A program made the translations under genes and the position numbers. 64,000 nucleotides of DNA, from NCBI RefSeq assembly GCF_008831285.2, contig NC_045145.1, positions 19,732,040 to 19,796,039 of the forward strand. The letters run 5' to 3'. The stretch's first letter is position 1. Each line of letters begins with the position of its first letter. Origin of the DNA: Nymphaea colorata. Taxonomy: Eukaryota; Streptophyta; Magnoliopsida; Nymphaeales; Nymphaeaceae. Positions 48,079 to 62,000 of the stretch are shown here, one piece after another. The notes under the pieces are model-generated. The model did no database searches and had not been told where the DNA came from. It worked only from the letters and a program-made list of their open reading frames with translations.

Positions 48079-50994
48079 CATTCTTTTATAGTAGGCAAAT
48101 GGTGGGTACTTTATTGGGCGTAGGCGAGAACCTAGTCCGGAACAAACATAGCCCACATGCAATGGGTTCGGACCCACCCTAAAGTAGAATGAGATCTGAT
48201 CCTGTCAGACTCAGTTTCTTAAGACAAAAGCAGCTAAGTGTGTACTTGAACAGATTTATGTTTCGCCTTAGCCCTTCAAGCAAGGTACTGTGTTCTCTCT
48301 TGTATTTCTTGAGATAGGCACATCTTCATGGGAACTTAAGATTGTGGAATAACTGTACTCATATGTAATTGACATTAGATATTAACTTTTTGATATTTAA
48401 ATCCAACAAGGACATTAGATGTTGAAATTCAAATCCAATTTCTAAGTGAATTCAGATTCAATGTGCAATTTTCATAACTAAGTTTGGATTATTTGCGTCT
48501 GATAATCGATTACTGGTATCCAACAAAGATTTGATTGGACCTAAAATGTGAGACACATTATGCTAGTTGGGTTCAGTTTTGATTTTTCAAAAGAGGGCTT
48601 GAATCCAATCCCATAAAATTCTATTAAATCAAATTCTGACAGAAGCTGGATGAAGCATGACCTTTTTTTACATTCCCAAGGAAGATAACATTATTTTCTT
48701 ATAAAATTGTTATCAAAATTCATGTTCTAAAGACATTATTAAGTTTTTTTCTACCGGAATTGAATGCACGATGTGATCAGCGATACATGTTTCTAAATAA
48801 ACCTGAACATAATTTCATGATGTATTATATTATAAAAATGTGGTCCAAGAACGCGATCGATGTCTTTCTTAGCAAAAGATGAAGAATTCATGAAGAATCT
48901 AATCCACTTGAGCACATTTTGGGCCACATATGGGCCTTGGTCTTCACTGATATGATTCTTTCTATGTTCCTTTGGTGCATTAGTGCTTGGCCATGGTTGT
49001 TCGTACGCTGACGAGCACAAGAGACGCATAAAGTTTTTACAATATTCCAGAGGCGAAAATGGCGCAGCTTCCACTAGCTAGTTGAAAGCAACAGTCCTGG
49101 GAAGACGACAGTGGAAGAGTTAGATCTGGCTTTTGGAAGCTACGGGCATCCAACGGAAGCACCATGTGGCCAAAGGACAGCCGATAAAGCAGCTGAGGTG
49201 ACCCCTCAGAAAAACAAAGGACTACTGCAACATTTTTACTGTAGCTGTACGAGCAGAACAAACTGCATAACATTCTCCGCCATCAAAGTTTTTTACATGG
49301 TTTGTATTATCTGCACATAGTGACATGTTGCAGACAGCAACTTTTGCTTGAAGTTCTTTTAAATTTCTTCTAGTTGGTGTTCTGAAAATTAAGCAAGTTG
49401 CTGTAGACTCCACTTTGGGCTTTCCCAGCAGCTACGGTAAGACTGAATTTGTGAAACTTTCTGCACCAAGATTCTTAGAATGGTTGCTTTTTTTTCATCC
49501 ATGGCAAAAAAGAGATCGTTCCATTTGTCTGTATTCAATCGAGATATATTCCAAAAGAAGGTGGGTCACACTTGCTCACTGGTGGTACATTCATCCTCCT
49601 TAAGTTTTGTGCGATGGGGAAAGGGACCTTTTAGAGAACGCAGTAAACAGTAAAGCGACTTTGCTGCCATTGCTGCGGTGAGGTGATGCAGAACAAACAT
49701 GGAAGCTCGCCTACCTGTACTGTGGAAATCATGAACTCACGAACTCCTGCGAAAGTTCATTTCAATTTGGAACAGATATGAACACTTCGGAAAGATCGCT
49801 CGCATGTCGATCGATGCTTTCCTGTACTTAGAATTTTTTGTCATTAAGGAAACAGAAGTCGCGAATATGAGAACCAGAAACCTTGAAACTTCTCTTCTTC
49901 AATGACGAATCTGAGCTTGGGAGGACGTCCCCTATAGCTTTCTCCTTTTTGAATCGCACTTGTTTTGGTTCTTTTCTGGTTCTTTTCTGCTGCAACTTCT
50001 TACTGTTTGAGTAAGAAGCAGGAGGCTCTGTCCTTCAACAGGGTGGTTTTCGAATATCACACAAATAGTTTGTCTACCAATTACATAAAAAATATAGTTA
50101 AACAAAGTAGAGTCCAAAATAGGCTTTATAAAATATTACTATATGATTGACTCCTTGATTTTATATACAAGTACATATAGTTACATAGATTTACATATTA
50201 GTACTCCTCCCCACTTGAGTTTATGTCTCAGCCACCGGATTGACCTAAAACAACAGCAAAGGTTAAAGCGAATCCTACTTTTCATTAAAGTTGTAGAGCC
50301 ATGTTTTCTTAAATAAATAAATGAATATTGGTGGCTTGTTGGGTGGGTGGAGTTTGTCGCTAAGGAACTCTAATTTTTTCTTTTTGGGTCTACAACTAGA
50401 CGTAGAGGCACTAAAATGATCCGCATTCCTAAGCAACTTTTCTTTTCTGCAAGTGAAAATTTTAATATAACATTTCTATTCAACAAAGTCCATAGTGTCT
50501 TTCATTATGTAAACGGAAGACGCATTAAAAAAAGTATCTCATGTACCGAGACGTTCGAAATTGACTTGATACTCATCCATTCTTGGAGTCACTTTGAAGC
50601 TTTTTGGATTTGGAGTTCCAGACAAATGCTTAATCCAATGAAGTGCAGATAGATTAGTTGATGCGTACTGAACGAAGAACGAGGAAATATATAATTTCAT
50701 ATTCGCGTAGACAAGATGCAGGCCACTTGGGATATCCACTTCCAATACGTAAATTATTAACATGTTTGTGGTTTTGAGCATAAATCCATTCGTTGACGTA
50801 ACATGTTTGGCATCTTCAAGAAACCTCCAATTATATTCGGGACATGTGGAGGCACAAACTCTTAGCTAGAACCACTTTAATGGTAAATACAAAAGTTTTT
50901 TGTTTGAACACAGCCAAAGGTATACATCGCTTTACTTTCTTCTTCTGCTTGCAGCTTGCAGGTAAATTGAATGTGACCCATATTGGTTTACATG

Positions 50995-51396
50995 TATGTA
51001 AAAAATATTACCAAGAAATTCATTGTTGTCTTAGCATATGATATTTTGTATGTATGTAAAAACTACTACCAAGAAATTCATTGTTGTCTAAGCATATGAT
51101 ATTTTGTATGTATGTAAAAACTACTACCAAGAAATTCATTTTTGTCTTAGCATATGATATTTTGTATGTATGTAAAAACTACTACCAAGAAATTCATTGT
51201 TGTCTTAGCATATGATATTTTATGTGTATGTAAAAACTACTACCAAGAAATTCATTGTTGTCTAAGCATATGATATTTTGTATGTATGTCAAAACTACTA
51301 CCAAGAAATTCATTGTTGTCTAAGCATATGATATTTTGTATGTATGTCAAAACTACTACCAAGAAATTCATTTTTGTCTTAGCATATGATATTTTG
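50995..51396 (+). repeat. 58-bp minisatellite, seven tandem copies
   Basis: CCAAGAAATTCATT recurs at 51011, 51069, 51127, 51185, 51243, 51301 and 51359, an exact 58-bp period. Units differ by a few substitutions (CATTG versus CATTT, GTCTT versus GTCTA, GTAAA versus GTCAA), some shared by adjacent or alternate units. Confidence 0.95.
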
Positions 51397-53439
51397 CAAC
51401 TAGTTTTATGTTATTCAGCTTGAATTTCGTGTAACTTTTCTATACTCGAATAATTGAATACCGCTGTGCGTTGCGATTGTCTGAAGGGATCATGATCAAG
51501 TTTATTTGGATTAGCTTTTCGTACGTAAGAAGGGAAAAGGAAAAAGATGGATCCACCGATGCCCTTGATTGACGCAAACAGAACGATGGCATTGTTGTTT
51601 TCGTCCTTATTTTAGACAGATGCTTCGATCTTCAATCAGCACATGGCTTTTATCAATGCATGTGTCCTCGAGTCCATCACACTCCTTAATTGAAGCTCAT
51701 GTTTTGTGTATTTTACATGTATTAAGTTAAAGTGGTGTAGTTATTAATGCACATATCTGAAACCTTTTCTGCATATGACCTGAATTTAACAAACCTAAAG
51801 TAGGAGCAGGCTATTTATTAAGCTTCATTTTGAGGTGGAGCTCACATTTTACATGAGAAGAGGGGACAGACTTGAGAATAGAACTGTATACCAATTTCAA
51901 ATATAGAGGTGAAATTTTTATACATCCATGAAATGTATAAAGATTTTTAAGTTAAAATCTCCATAAATGTTTTAGTGTTACGGATTCGGAAGAACTCAAT
52001 GATTTCCCTTATCATCAAGTAAAAGTACAGATCCTGTGGCCTACTTGTGGGAACTTTGCAAGGAAGTCAAAAAGGTCATCAAGTGAGCGGTCCGGTGTGC
52101 TCCAGTTTCAGCTTTCCCAAATTTCTAAAGCTCGAACTATGCATCACTATTTTCTCTTTGAAAGACAAATATGCATCAGTGCTTCCTGTGGAGAAAAGAA
52201 GGAAGGAATTTATTTCAAATTTCTAGCTTTTTGACTGCTGGTGCTTCTGGCAGAATTTTTCCGTAGAAAGTTAATGATGAAAATGAAATGTCATGAGCTT
52301 TCTGCTCTGACCATCATATGTTTGGTTTCTTCTATGTTAGCATTTTCTGAAAAGATTGATACATACATACATACATATATATAAGATAGTCGCTAGGATT
52401 GTAAATGGGTCAGATCTGCCACGAAGGTTTTTTGCAGGTTCATCTTGTTCTATCCTCATGATCTCTAATATACTTCTCTGATCTGCTCCATCTGCATCAC
52501 CTACGTAACTTGTTCACTAGAGAAGAAAGATAAAACAATCAACTGGATCGACCATCTACTCAAATATACAAATTTTTTGTTTCCTTTAAACTTTTCCAAA
52601 GATCCTGCAATGCCAAACAAATTAAAAAGCAAATTTCAACACAGCCAAAAGCCTTATGCTTTATGAAGAACCGTGTATGCATAAACTGTGCACAAACGCA
52701 CACACAGACATTTTCATGTAAGAACATTAAAAGCCAATTTATATTAATGAAGGCAAACAAATAAATAACCCACTCTTTTGGAGACGGTGCAGGCCTGTGC
52801 CGAAGAAACACCGGCATGGAGGCCCGTTCGAATTTCAAATTCAATTATTCGACTGCACATCGAGGTTGAGCCTACGATGAAGAAGTAAGCAAAGAAGGGT
52901 AATCGTCTATCTATTAACGTCTGTCTCCTTCTCGACATTAATTTCTTATGTCATAAATGAGACCGATCATTTTTGGCAAATGCAGTTCCCTCCTGCTGCA
53001 GGTCCCTTTTGGTTTTAATGTTCATGTTCCTCCGGCTTCTTAGCTGCTGCAATAAGTAAAAGCACCGGCAATTTTTTCTCCCAATACAAGTAAACTCCCC
53101 TTCTGTAAATTTTTCCAACCTCTCTAGATTTGCCTGTGGACCTCATAATTTAGCGGGAGAGAGAGGGTTGAGTTCTGCTGCTTTTACTGCCCAAGTTTAA
53201 CTGTTCCACTTTCTTGGAATTGTACAGACTCATGAAAGAGACACAAATTATGGATGGATTTTATTAGAACAGGAGCGGTGGTCCATGCATAGGCAAACAA
53301 CAACACCCAAATTGAAAGGCCACACTTTCATTGGTTTGGCCTATTGTTGAACTCCACATGCAGCACCATACTAATGGCAGCACTCATCACCAGCTGTATG
53401 GAGCTCCGCTTGCTGCATCCAAAAGTTTTACATCACTAT

Positions 53440-53510
53440 ATATATATATAACGCACACACATTCTTGTTTTTCAACATTATATGTGTGTGTGTGTGTGCG
53501 TGCGTGCATG
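53440..53510. repeat. Mixed (TA)n, (CA)n and (TG)n microsatellites
   Basis: A short TA tract, then CACACA, then after about 20 bases a TG tract running into GCGTGCGTGCATGC. Confidence 0.8.
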
Positions 53511-56320
53511 CTTCTAAAGCAATGAAGCTTCCAGTATTTAGGCAACAGTGAGTTGGTCCATTCTTTTTGCTACCCAAGAGGAAAAGCTTGGTAGCACCAT
53601 CTTCCTTACCCATTATGTTATGTTGGTAGGACTCAAATTGGCAGAACTTTGCAACAGTCGCCATATATGTTGAAACAGGAAGAGCTGCATGTTCCACGCT
53701 AGCTTCCAAATGAACTACGTCTCATTACTTCGGTCTGGTCACTTTAATTTACATGAGCTAGCTAAAGTAAAAGTCGATACTTCCGTCGTGTCTCTATTAA
53801 TGACTAGACCTTTTTTACACTTTTCTTTTCAAGTAAAATTATATTATCACAAGCAACATTCCACTATATTGGATAATAAAGTTACTGCGATGGACAAGTT
53901 TGAAAAGACATGGACAAATTTAAGAAGAGTGGGAATGCAAGTGGGTCTAGTTTTAATTGCAATAGAACACGTCCAAACTCTGCAGAATTTTGTCCACCAA
54001 GAGCCTTTTACACAAGAAAAGATCGAATGCTTGGGTCGAGTAGTTGAGTAGCCCCTTTCGCATGCCTTGAAAGGGTTCCATCTCGATCCCAAAGGCCAAA
54101 TTGCTTTTAGTAATTTTTCTTCTTCTTCTTCTTTTTTGTTTTCCATGCGAAGAACCAGAGAGCTCCAACTGTTTATAGATGTAATTCTGAACAGTGGAAA
54201 GATAAAAACTGAGAGCAAATCCTCCGTCTCATGTGGATGGCGTGACATACTGAAGTGAAACGAGAGCACAAGAAGGAAGAACAATAAGAAATAAAAAAAG
54301 GGAATTGACAGAGGCAATCGTCACACGCAAGCAACGATCCCCTCTCTCTCTCTCTCTTTCTCTCCATATAAATATGTAGCTACTTTGAGGAGGACAGCAC
54401 TTAGGCCTGACAGAGAGAGAATATATATGTGAGTACTAAAGCAAAGAAAAGAGTGGAGAGGAGGAAACGTTGGAGTAAGAAGGAAGAAATACAGTTAATG
54501 GGGGAGAGCTAGGGAGAGAGAATCTGGGGAGAGAAGAAGTTGGATGAGGCAACATTCTAACGGGAGGATGGGGCCAGGACGTGGGATTCAAGAAGCCATT
54601 GGGCACCAGATCCGACGAGTACCTGCCCCTATAGCACGTGCTCCCTCTCTGTGGAGAGCATGAGTTCGCTCGACTCGTGGAAGAGAGAGATTGGCGGAAC
54701 TCTTTCTTGTCTTCTAAGGGAGGGAGGGAGGGAGTGGAGAAGACCAGAGGCCGTCTGCTCTGCACCAACTTGTGAGAACCCTTTACAAATGGTTGTGAAC
54801 TTGGAGCTACTTCTGTTTTAAACATTACATGTTTCGAGCGAATCTCCAAGGAAAAATAATGATACAACACTAAAATTCAATAAAATGGTTGCTCTTCAAG
54901 TAATGTTTCCATTAAAAATTGATGATGAAGTTGAATAGCGGATGAAACTTGTGGCCATGGAACATTTACAGATTACAAGGCTAATTGCCGTGGATACTTC
55001 CGTTTTCTTGTTTTTCCTTTTTATGTTGTCTTAATTGTGAGGATGGAAGCATGAGTTGCTCTCAGACGCTGGTCACTTTCTTTAGAAGGCCTTTGATCGT
55101 CTCTGGTTGAGTTTGATATCAGTTCTTTATGATATTGTGATGAATAAGCTTAAAGATTAGATCTTCCCCTGATGTTAAATCATAGCAAGACAACCTTGAC
55201 AAGATTAAAAGAATATTCCGTAATAAATAAATGAAAACTGCCTCACTGCGTACCGTACTAGACGTCGGCAGGTTAATTACCTCAGCTGTTTATGTTTTCT
55301 TTTTACTTTTACATGATCAGCTTTGCAAAGAAGAGGCAACAGGGCATGACAAACTAAAGATGAAATGCTTTTGTTGTGACTTCTTCTTTGGAAAATTGAT
55401 AAGCCGATAATATGTATTGGATGCATGATCCTGCCACCGTTGGCCGGAGAGAATAAGATATGAACAGCTACCGGCCGGCCGCCCGGCAGGCCATATGAAG
55501 TCAGACAGTCTTTTTCTGTTGTTCAGGCGATTGGAAAAATAACACAGAGATGAGAGAATTTTGGATAAACCTCTTTCTAGCTCTAGGGGTCGTACAACCA
55601 ACTCTCACGATGGTCCTCCCTCGCCGGCGCTCCTGAGATCACGAGTCACGACCGAAGCAACGGCGGCACACCAAAAATGCGTCCCCTCCTGTCACGTCCC
55701 CCTTTTCTTTTTTGTCTCACGCAGGCCACGGGGAAGGGGAGGAGGGCACGGACAAAGGAAGAATGGGCGTTGGGGAAAGGAGGGGGCGCTCTGTTCCTCC
55801 TCCCAAAATCCAACCCAGCACGTGCGAGGCAGGAGGGCCGTTCCGCATGAATCGCAGCCCCACCACGACTCCCACAGGTGGCCGATGGATGGAGGGTTGG
55901 CCTTGGCCCCCTCCTCACTCCACCACCCACACCTCTCTCTCTCTCTCTCGCTCTCTAAAGAAGACGATAACTAGCAGAATAACACAGATTTCACAGAGGA
56001 ATTATTAAGCAAAGAGATGATTCGTTAAAGGTGAAATTTTATTCCGGCAATTGAACAAGGGGAACATGAACAAGAGGAAGGAGAATTGGGGGTTTGGGTT
56101 CCTGATTCTTAATCATCTACAGAGGAACTCAGTAGCTAGAAAAATAAAGACGGGGGGCGGGGGATTGAGATTTGAGGAGGAGGAGAAGTTCGGTGCCTTG
56201 TTTAACAAGAAGCCGGAGAAAGAGACAAAGGATGGAGGCGGAGGGGAGGACTGTAAGTGTTAAGTTTTCACACTGTGCAGCCTGCCCTCTCTCCATCTTT
56301 CTTCTGTCTTCGTCTTCACT

Positions 56321-57345
56321 TCACGGCGTCACTTTCACCCACTCGTATCTACCTGCCAAGGGTACATCCTTCACCGGGTCATAGTTATACCTGAGAAAAC
56401 GAAAAGGGAAAACCGGGATTAAGGTCGATAATTAAGCCAATTTTCACTCACATGGAGTGACCTCTATCTTTCTCTCCCCGAAAAGGGAAAAAAATGAAAA
56501 AAGAAAAATTGCAAGGAAGAAGAAGTTCGGGAAATTGTACCTCTCGGTGAATCGCCGTTGCTCTTCCTTGTCGAATGCGGCGAAGAATTCTTCGATCTCC
56601 GACACTGAAGGCGCCGATCGTTTTGAGGTTTTCCGGCCGTGATCGCCGTAATTGTTGACGTCCGGACTCGTCGTTGACTCGAGAGCTTCGGATTCCTCTC
56701 CGAGATTGCTCGATGCGGCCGCTTCCCTGATGCTGCGGAAGAGGTGAAAGAATTAACTCAATTAAGCGAGCAATTTTGCAGAAAAGACGCAGAAAGGAGA
56801 AGGAGAGCAAGGAAGAAGAGAGTGGATTACCTCCCCGAGCATTCGTAGTCCACGGCAGTCTCCCCCAGCGAAACCTCCACCTGAGATCGAACGAACCCCG
56901 ACACCGTTAATGAGCGGAACACTCCGGAAGGCCGAAACGGAAGCGAAGATCACCAAAAGATAACGAAAATTCTCACCTCCAGATCCGAGACGTCGCCGCA
57001 CCTCCCCGCACCCGGCGCATCATCCTCCACGCTCGACCCGTTGCTGGAAGTCCTAACCTCCGCCTCACAGGCGGCGGCAGCGCCGGAATTCACCTCACGT
57101 TCCGCCGGGGCAGGCACCCGAGCCGGAAGCTCCGCATTTTTCCCCCTGGCGGGCGCGCTCTTGACGAGCCTCCGGCTCCTCAACTCGAGGTAAGAGACCT
57201 GCAGCTCCCCGACGACAGCGGCTGCACTGCTATTCCTCCTGAGGGCGGCCAAGGCTCGGGCGCGTGTCCGCACCCCAGCGACCTGAGACACCTCCATCAC
57301 CGCTACCTCCCCTACTCCTTTGCACTTCCTCATGTACCTCCCCAT
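56321..57345 (-). CDS. KRP: Cyclin-dependent kinase inhibitor, Kip-related protein (ICK/KRP)
   Basis: Nuclear inhibitor that binds CDKA-cyclin D complexes and slows cell-cycle entry and endoreduplication. Four exons: 57345-56977, 56880-56831, 56732-56541, 56390-56321 (TGA), joining into 226 residues through GT-AG introns in matching phase. The N-terminal plant KRP motifs are present: GEVAVMEVS, VRTRARALA (25-33) and YLELRSRRLVK (52-62). A low-complexity Ala/Glu/Ser middle follows. The C-terminal CDK and cyclin binding domain (about 183-223) reads SEIEEFFAAFDKEEQRRF, then ERYNYDPVKDVPLAGRYEWV across the last junction. KVTP follows GRYEWV, a short tail. The last intron falling between the Arg and Tyr of ERYNYD is typical as I remember the family. 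Acidic Ser-rich stretches suit regulated turnover, which is inference. The ATG at 57345 is chosen because MGRYMRKCK matches the family start. The upstream flank (57346 onwards) is GA-rich. Confidence 0.93.
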
Positions 57346-58300
57346 GTTTCCCTAATCGGTACCCGTCTCCGATTCGGCAACTGCAGGCAGCCAAAGACGA
57401 CGGCGACGGAAGCGGGTTCTAGAGAGAGAAAAGACGGAGAGCTAAAGATGAGGAAACAAAGAACGAAACTTGATTAACAAAATTACACATCAAACACAAC
57501 ATATTACCCAAAAAGAAAACAGAAGAGGACAGAGATTAGAGAAAAGAAAACAGAAGAAACAATTAAAACAAAAAGAAGAAGAAGAAGAAGAAGGCAACAG
57601 GGGAGGAAGAAAAGGCAGCACCATGACGACCACCGCTCTTGCCAAGAAGCCCCAAAGGACGGGTCGGAAAACCTGACCGACCCATCAAAGAGAAGGGATC
57701 AAGCCCAGGACAGGCGTCTGGGGTCAGTAGAGGAAGCGAAGAGAAGCTCGAGGGCAAGAGGGGGTGGAAGTCGCCATTAGACGGAGGGTTCCTTTCTCTC
57801 GGAGAAGGGACCGCGGTCGCCTTCTCTTCCGGAGGCTGATGACAAGCGAATGTCGCCGTTATCATCCCCTACTTCGGAGAACACTTCACTTCCAACCCCT
57901 CACGCTCCCTCCCCCTTCGACCCACCGAACTTGGGAGAAAGAGAGCCATAGATAAACAGAGCCAAAGCCATAGAAACAAGAGAGAAGGGAAAAAAGGAAA
58001 TAACCAGAGGAAAGGAGGGAGATGGCCTTCGCGGTGCGCGCGTCAGTACCCCGGTGAAAGAGAGTCGTGTTCTGTTCTCGAAGCTTGTCGAGGAAGGAAG
58101 GGAGAGAGAGAGAGAGAGGCAGAGGCCGCTACTGCTACCGGTCAGTTCTTCCCGAATTCCGTTTCTTCGCTCCTCCGTTTGGCGATCGGAATCTTACCAC
58201 CTTTTTTAAACTCCTTTTCCTTCGCCTCCCCCTCTTTTCCTCTTCGTCACTTTCACTCCTCCCCCATTTATTTTATCTTAACATTTGAGGCGTCAGGGCC
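57346..58300 (-). other. Upstream flank and probable 5' leader of the KRP gene
   Basis: Purine-rich on the plus strand (GA and GAA runs at 57420-57600 and 58085-58125), so CT-rich in the leader direction. No convincing TATA box. Overlapping frames here lack conserved motifs. Confidence 0.4.
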
Positions 58301-59013
58301 AGAGGCAACCGGCCGTTGCACCACCCTTTTCTGTTGACTTTCAGTTTGCGGCGATCACCGATCGAGCGGAACCAATTCGGATCATTATTCTTCTGCTCCG
58401 CTCTTCATTTTTATTCGGTTCATATTCTATTTTTATTCGGATATTCTGCGTAGAGGAGCGTCCTGCTCGGCGATTAGCTGCTTGGGCCCACCCGGAAGCT
58501 GCTGCCGAGTTTCCGAGACTTTTAACTGCAAAATAACCGCATCTTGAAATTCATAACAAAAAGGAAGGGCTCCTCCGTTAAAAACGATATCATGGAGCAT
58601 GCCGGCGTTAGATATTGCTTTTCTTTTGATAGTGATATATATAGGTTTTGTGAAATATGTAGATGAACTATATACAAACTGCATGTCTCAAAATAAGCAC
58701 CCAATTTCTCCTCATCATCCTAAGAATCTGCAATTTTTTTTTTTACATTTTTTATCTTCTTTTTATGCGACGAGGAATCCGCTAAAAAGCCCTTAACCAT
58801 TTCCTCGCAGCTCACCATAAGCGAACAAAGCGAGATGATGAAGAACTTGGCATATTCGGGCGCTAATATTTCCAAAAACCGCAGTTTTGTGCCTATCTAT
58901 CATCTTATCCAGATGATGCCACGTACTTCTCCTCCCATAAATCAGTATATATATATATATATATACAACATAGAGCTATTATTTTCAATGTCTGCCTGCT
59001 TAACATCCCCTCC

Positions 59014-59054
<41 letters not shown>

Positions 59055-62000
59055 TCTGCATATAAATTCGGGCGAGAGGGAGTCTTATGTGTGCAGTGGA
59101 CCATCGGCTGCTTGTTGCGTTTCGTATAGGACAAAAGTGCAATTAAGAATAGAGCATGGAGGTGTCGTGGCATCTCTTGTGTATATATCTCGAGGATGTG
59201 CGGCTAGAAATCAAGCATTTTTGTATCTAAAGGCCCATACGTTTTGTGATGAATGTGATCGATCCATGAAGAAGATGAACCTTACAATGCATGGCCGCGG
59301 TGATGATGGGCGTTTTTTTTTTTTCTTGTTTTTAACTTTACTTCTGGATTCATCTGCTTGTCATGCTTGCTCCACTCTTTTCTTTTTATATTTGGCCTTT
59401 TTCTGCGTCGAAGAAGAGAGTGGTTCTCTTGATCATCATATGAAAGTCGTTTTCAATCCATTACCTTCTGCCAAACAAGGGTTAAAAACATTTCGTCTAT
59501 ACATTGTTGTGTATCTGCAACATTCTGATTCACAAACCTTAATTCAAGCTCTTTAGTGTTCGCGAACATCGTTAATCACCCAAACACAGCAATTTGCTCA
59601 TTCGTGTTTCAAAGATGCACTTGGTCCGTAAGTTCAAAGAGTGCAGTGTTTTCAGAACCGATTCAAATCGAATCATTTGCAACAACAATTTGTTGATTTT
59701 TGTTATTAGTCTTTTGTATTTTCAACTTTTTTTTGTTCATTTCTCGTTTTGATTTTTTTTTTTAAAGAATATAATATTGATTTTCAACCAATTGAAAAAA
59801 AAAAAACAAAAAATCGGTTCAGCTGACACACTGCACATTTTTGTTTCGTGATTCGTTTAAGGACGGATCATGGCAGCATTTGTTCAATGCCTGGCAATGG
59901 TGGATGGAAGTTTTGCACTGTGCGTACTTAATAAAAATAGATCTATGTGTCCTTTTCCAGTTAAATGGCATGCAACTTTTAATTGAGAGAGAAACTGAAG
60001 ATACTCAAGGTGACATGAATTCACAAGAGAAACTTGGGTGAACTTAGGTCTACTTATATTTTGGAGCCCCACGAGATCTAGATTAGTTTGTTAACCATAT
60101 ATTTAGTGCTCCATGTAATATATATATGAATAACTTTTAAGAGTTGAATATAATGCCAACAACAGAGAGCTTGATTGGATCTTGTGAAAAAGAAAAACTG
60201 ATAATACCAAGGATGAACGCCATACTTGATTGATTTTCTTACTGCTGGAGCTTATCAGGCGCCATGAATCATGATCTGATCCCTTGTTGCAGAACCGGCA
60301 TCCACATACAAGTGCAACATGTAAACTCGAATTCGAGGCACGGGAGAACAAGAGTATAGGCCAAATCAGAGAAGATTCCAAACTGGCCAAATTTACTTGG
60401 CCTGGTAAAGTCATTTATTTTATGCCTCAAAACATGATCGCTTTCTTGTGAATTGAGGTGAAATCCACAGCCTTACAAATTCATGGTTGCTTAGAGGAGG
60501 AAAATGAATTTATATATATATATATATAAAGGGAAAATGCCTTTTTTCTTTTCACTTAAAATTTGTGGGTTTTTCACATAAGCCAATGTTGTGCCGTTTA
60601 ATGGGAGAAGGTCGTTGTTGTGGGTAGTTGAACTTTTCGGATTTAGAGTATTGGTGGTGAAACTAGATTGTTTATCAGAAATGCTTTTTGAGGAAGGGAT
60701 TAAAGTAGGTCCTTTATTCTAAGGAAACAAGGGGTTTGGTGGAAGCTTCGACTTTCTTCTTGTGCAATAGAATGAAATATTCACCTAAAAAATCTTTATA
60801 CTAATGGCTGGATTTTTCATCTTGATGCATTAAGAAATCCACCAACTATATTTGTTAAGACCGGCCCTTCTAGTGAGCATCCACTACACTTAAAATTCAA
60901 CAACTCGGCATCGCATATACCTGAAGCACATTTCATCTAAAACCATTATTCAACAAAAAATATGATGTATGGCTTAGAGCCTTAGACATTGTTTATTGAA
61001 CTAATTATTAGACTAAAATATTACATGAACTAGATTCGAATCATATAAAAACCTTTGTGATGTCACTAACCTACCACCTCAGTGATTGGTTTTGCCAAAA
61101 AAGCCCAACTCGAAGGTTCGGCCCGATGAAAGCATGGATGGTAAGGGCCAGTGTGGCGCTCGTAACTATTAAATGATTCTTCCCCCAAAATTTAAGGTAG
61201 CTTCATAGAACACTTTGTTATAGGGTTTTATAAATTTACCCTACAGTTTCACTGGACAGTAACAATTTGTTACTGGTATCTAAACACCACTGGGCTTAAA
61301 TCATTAGATCAAAATGGGCTCAAGCTTTGCTCCTGACAAGCCCTATCAGGTTTTGCTGGCAGTGGAGATTATCCTGACACAATTCCAGACTCACCTGAGG
61401 CCCATATTTGCTCATCTCTTGATAGGAAGCCAGATGATCCTGACACTGTGACAGGTTCTTCCTCAGAACCCACATTTTGATCAGGTCGCTTGACAACATC
61501 TCTTTGTATGATGAGATGATAAAGGCAGTGGACCACAAGGATGGAATTCAGACTCAGTCTAGGCCAGACATAAGCAGCATGCATGGCCAACCTGCAACTC
61601 ACTTTCCCCTTTTTTTTCTTTCTCTTTTTCTTTTCTCTGATACATGTATATAAAGCTGAAAGAACAAAAAGAAGCAAGGGAAGAAAAGGAGAAGTTTGAA
61701 CTTTGATTGATCCAGCTCACAGCTGTTGGATTTGTTTCAGTATGGAAGGAAAAGTTATGGGTACTTATGAACCCTAACAAGTAAGCAAAAATGAGCTTCT
61801 CTTCAAGTCTTCAAACACATTAGTTTGCCCCTGTAAAATTTTCAAAAAATAAGAGTTGGGCCCCTGTGAAAAATTTTCAAAAAAATTTATTTAGTATGTT
61901 CGCGACCATTCGGCCGCCCCTAAGAACCAAATCCTGGCGCCGCCGCTGCAAGTCATGATCTAGTTGAACCATGGTTTTGTCCACATCTACATGGGCCTGG

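Noticed and set aside
49190-49215. GAGGTGACCCCTCAG, resembling part of miR398
   Set aside because: It is a short palindrome and lacks the rest of the miRNA and a precursor.
54630-54690. AGCACGTGCTCCCTCTCTGTGG, resembling miR164* or miR535 sequences
   Set aside because: Only partial similarity, and no opposite arm that would form a miRNA hairpin; only a very short local stem is seen.
54436-54870. A 144-codon minus-strand frame with SSDLVPNGFLNPTSWPHPP, loosely like a CLE peptide motif
   Set aside because: The spacing differs from the CLE consensus, there is no signal peptide, and the frame lies in purine-rich low-complexity DNA.
59089-59556. A 155-codon plus-strand frame
   Set aside because: It contains poly-Phe from a T-run and no conserved pattern, and is probably chance.
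61320-61780. Overlapping minus-strand frames of 72-102 codons
   Set aside because: No recognisable motif, no splice partner, and the frames overlap each other in different phases.
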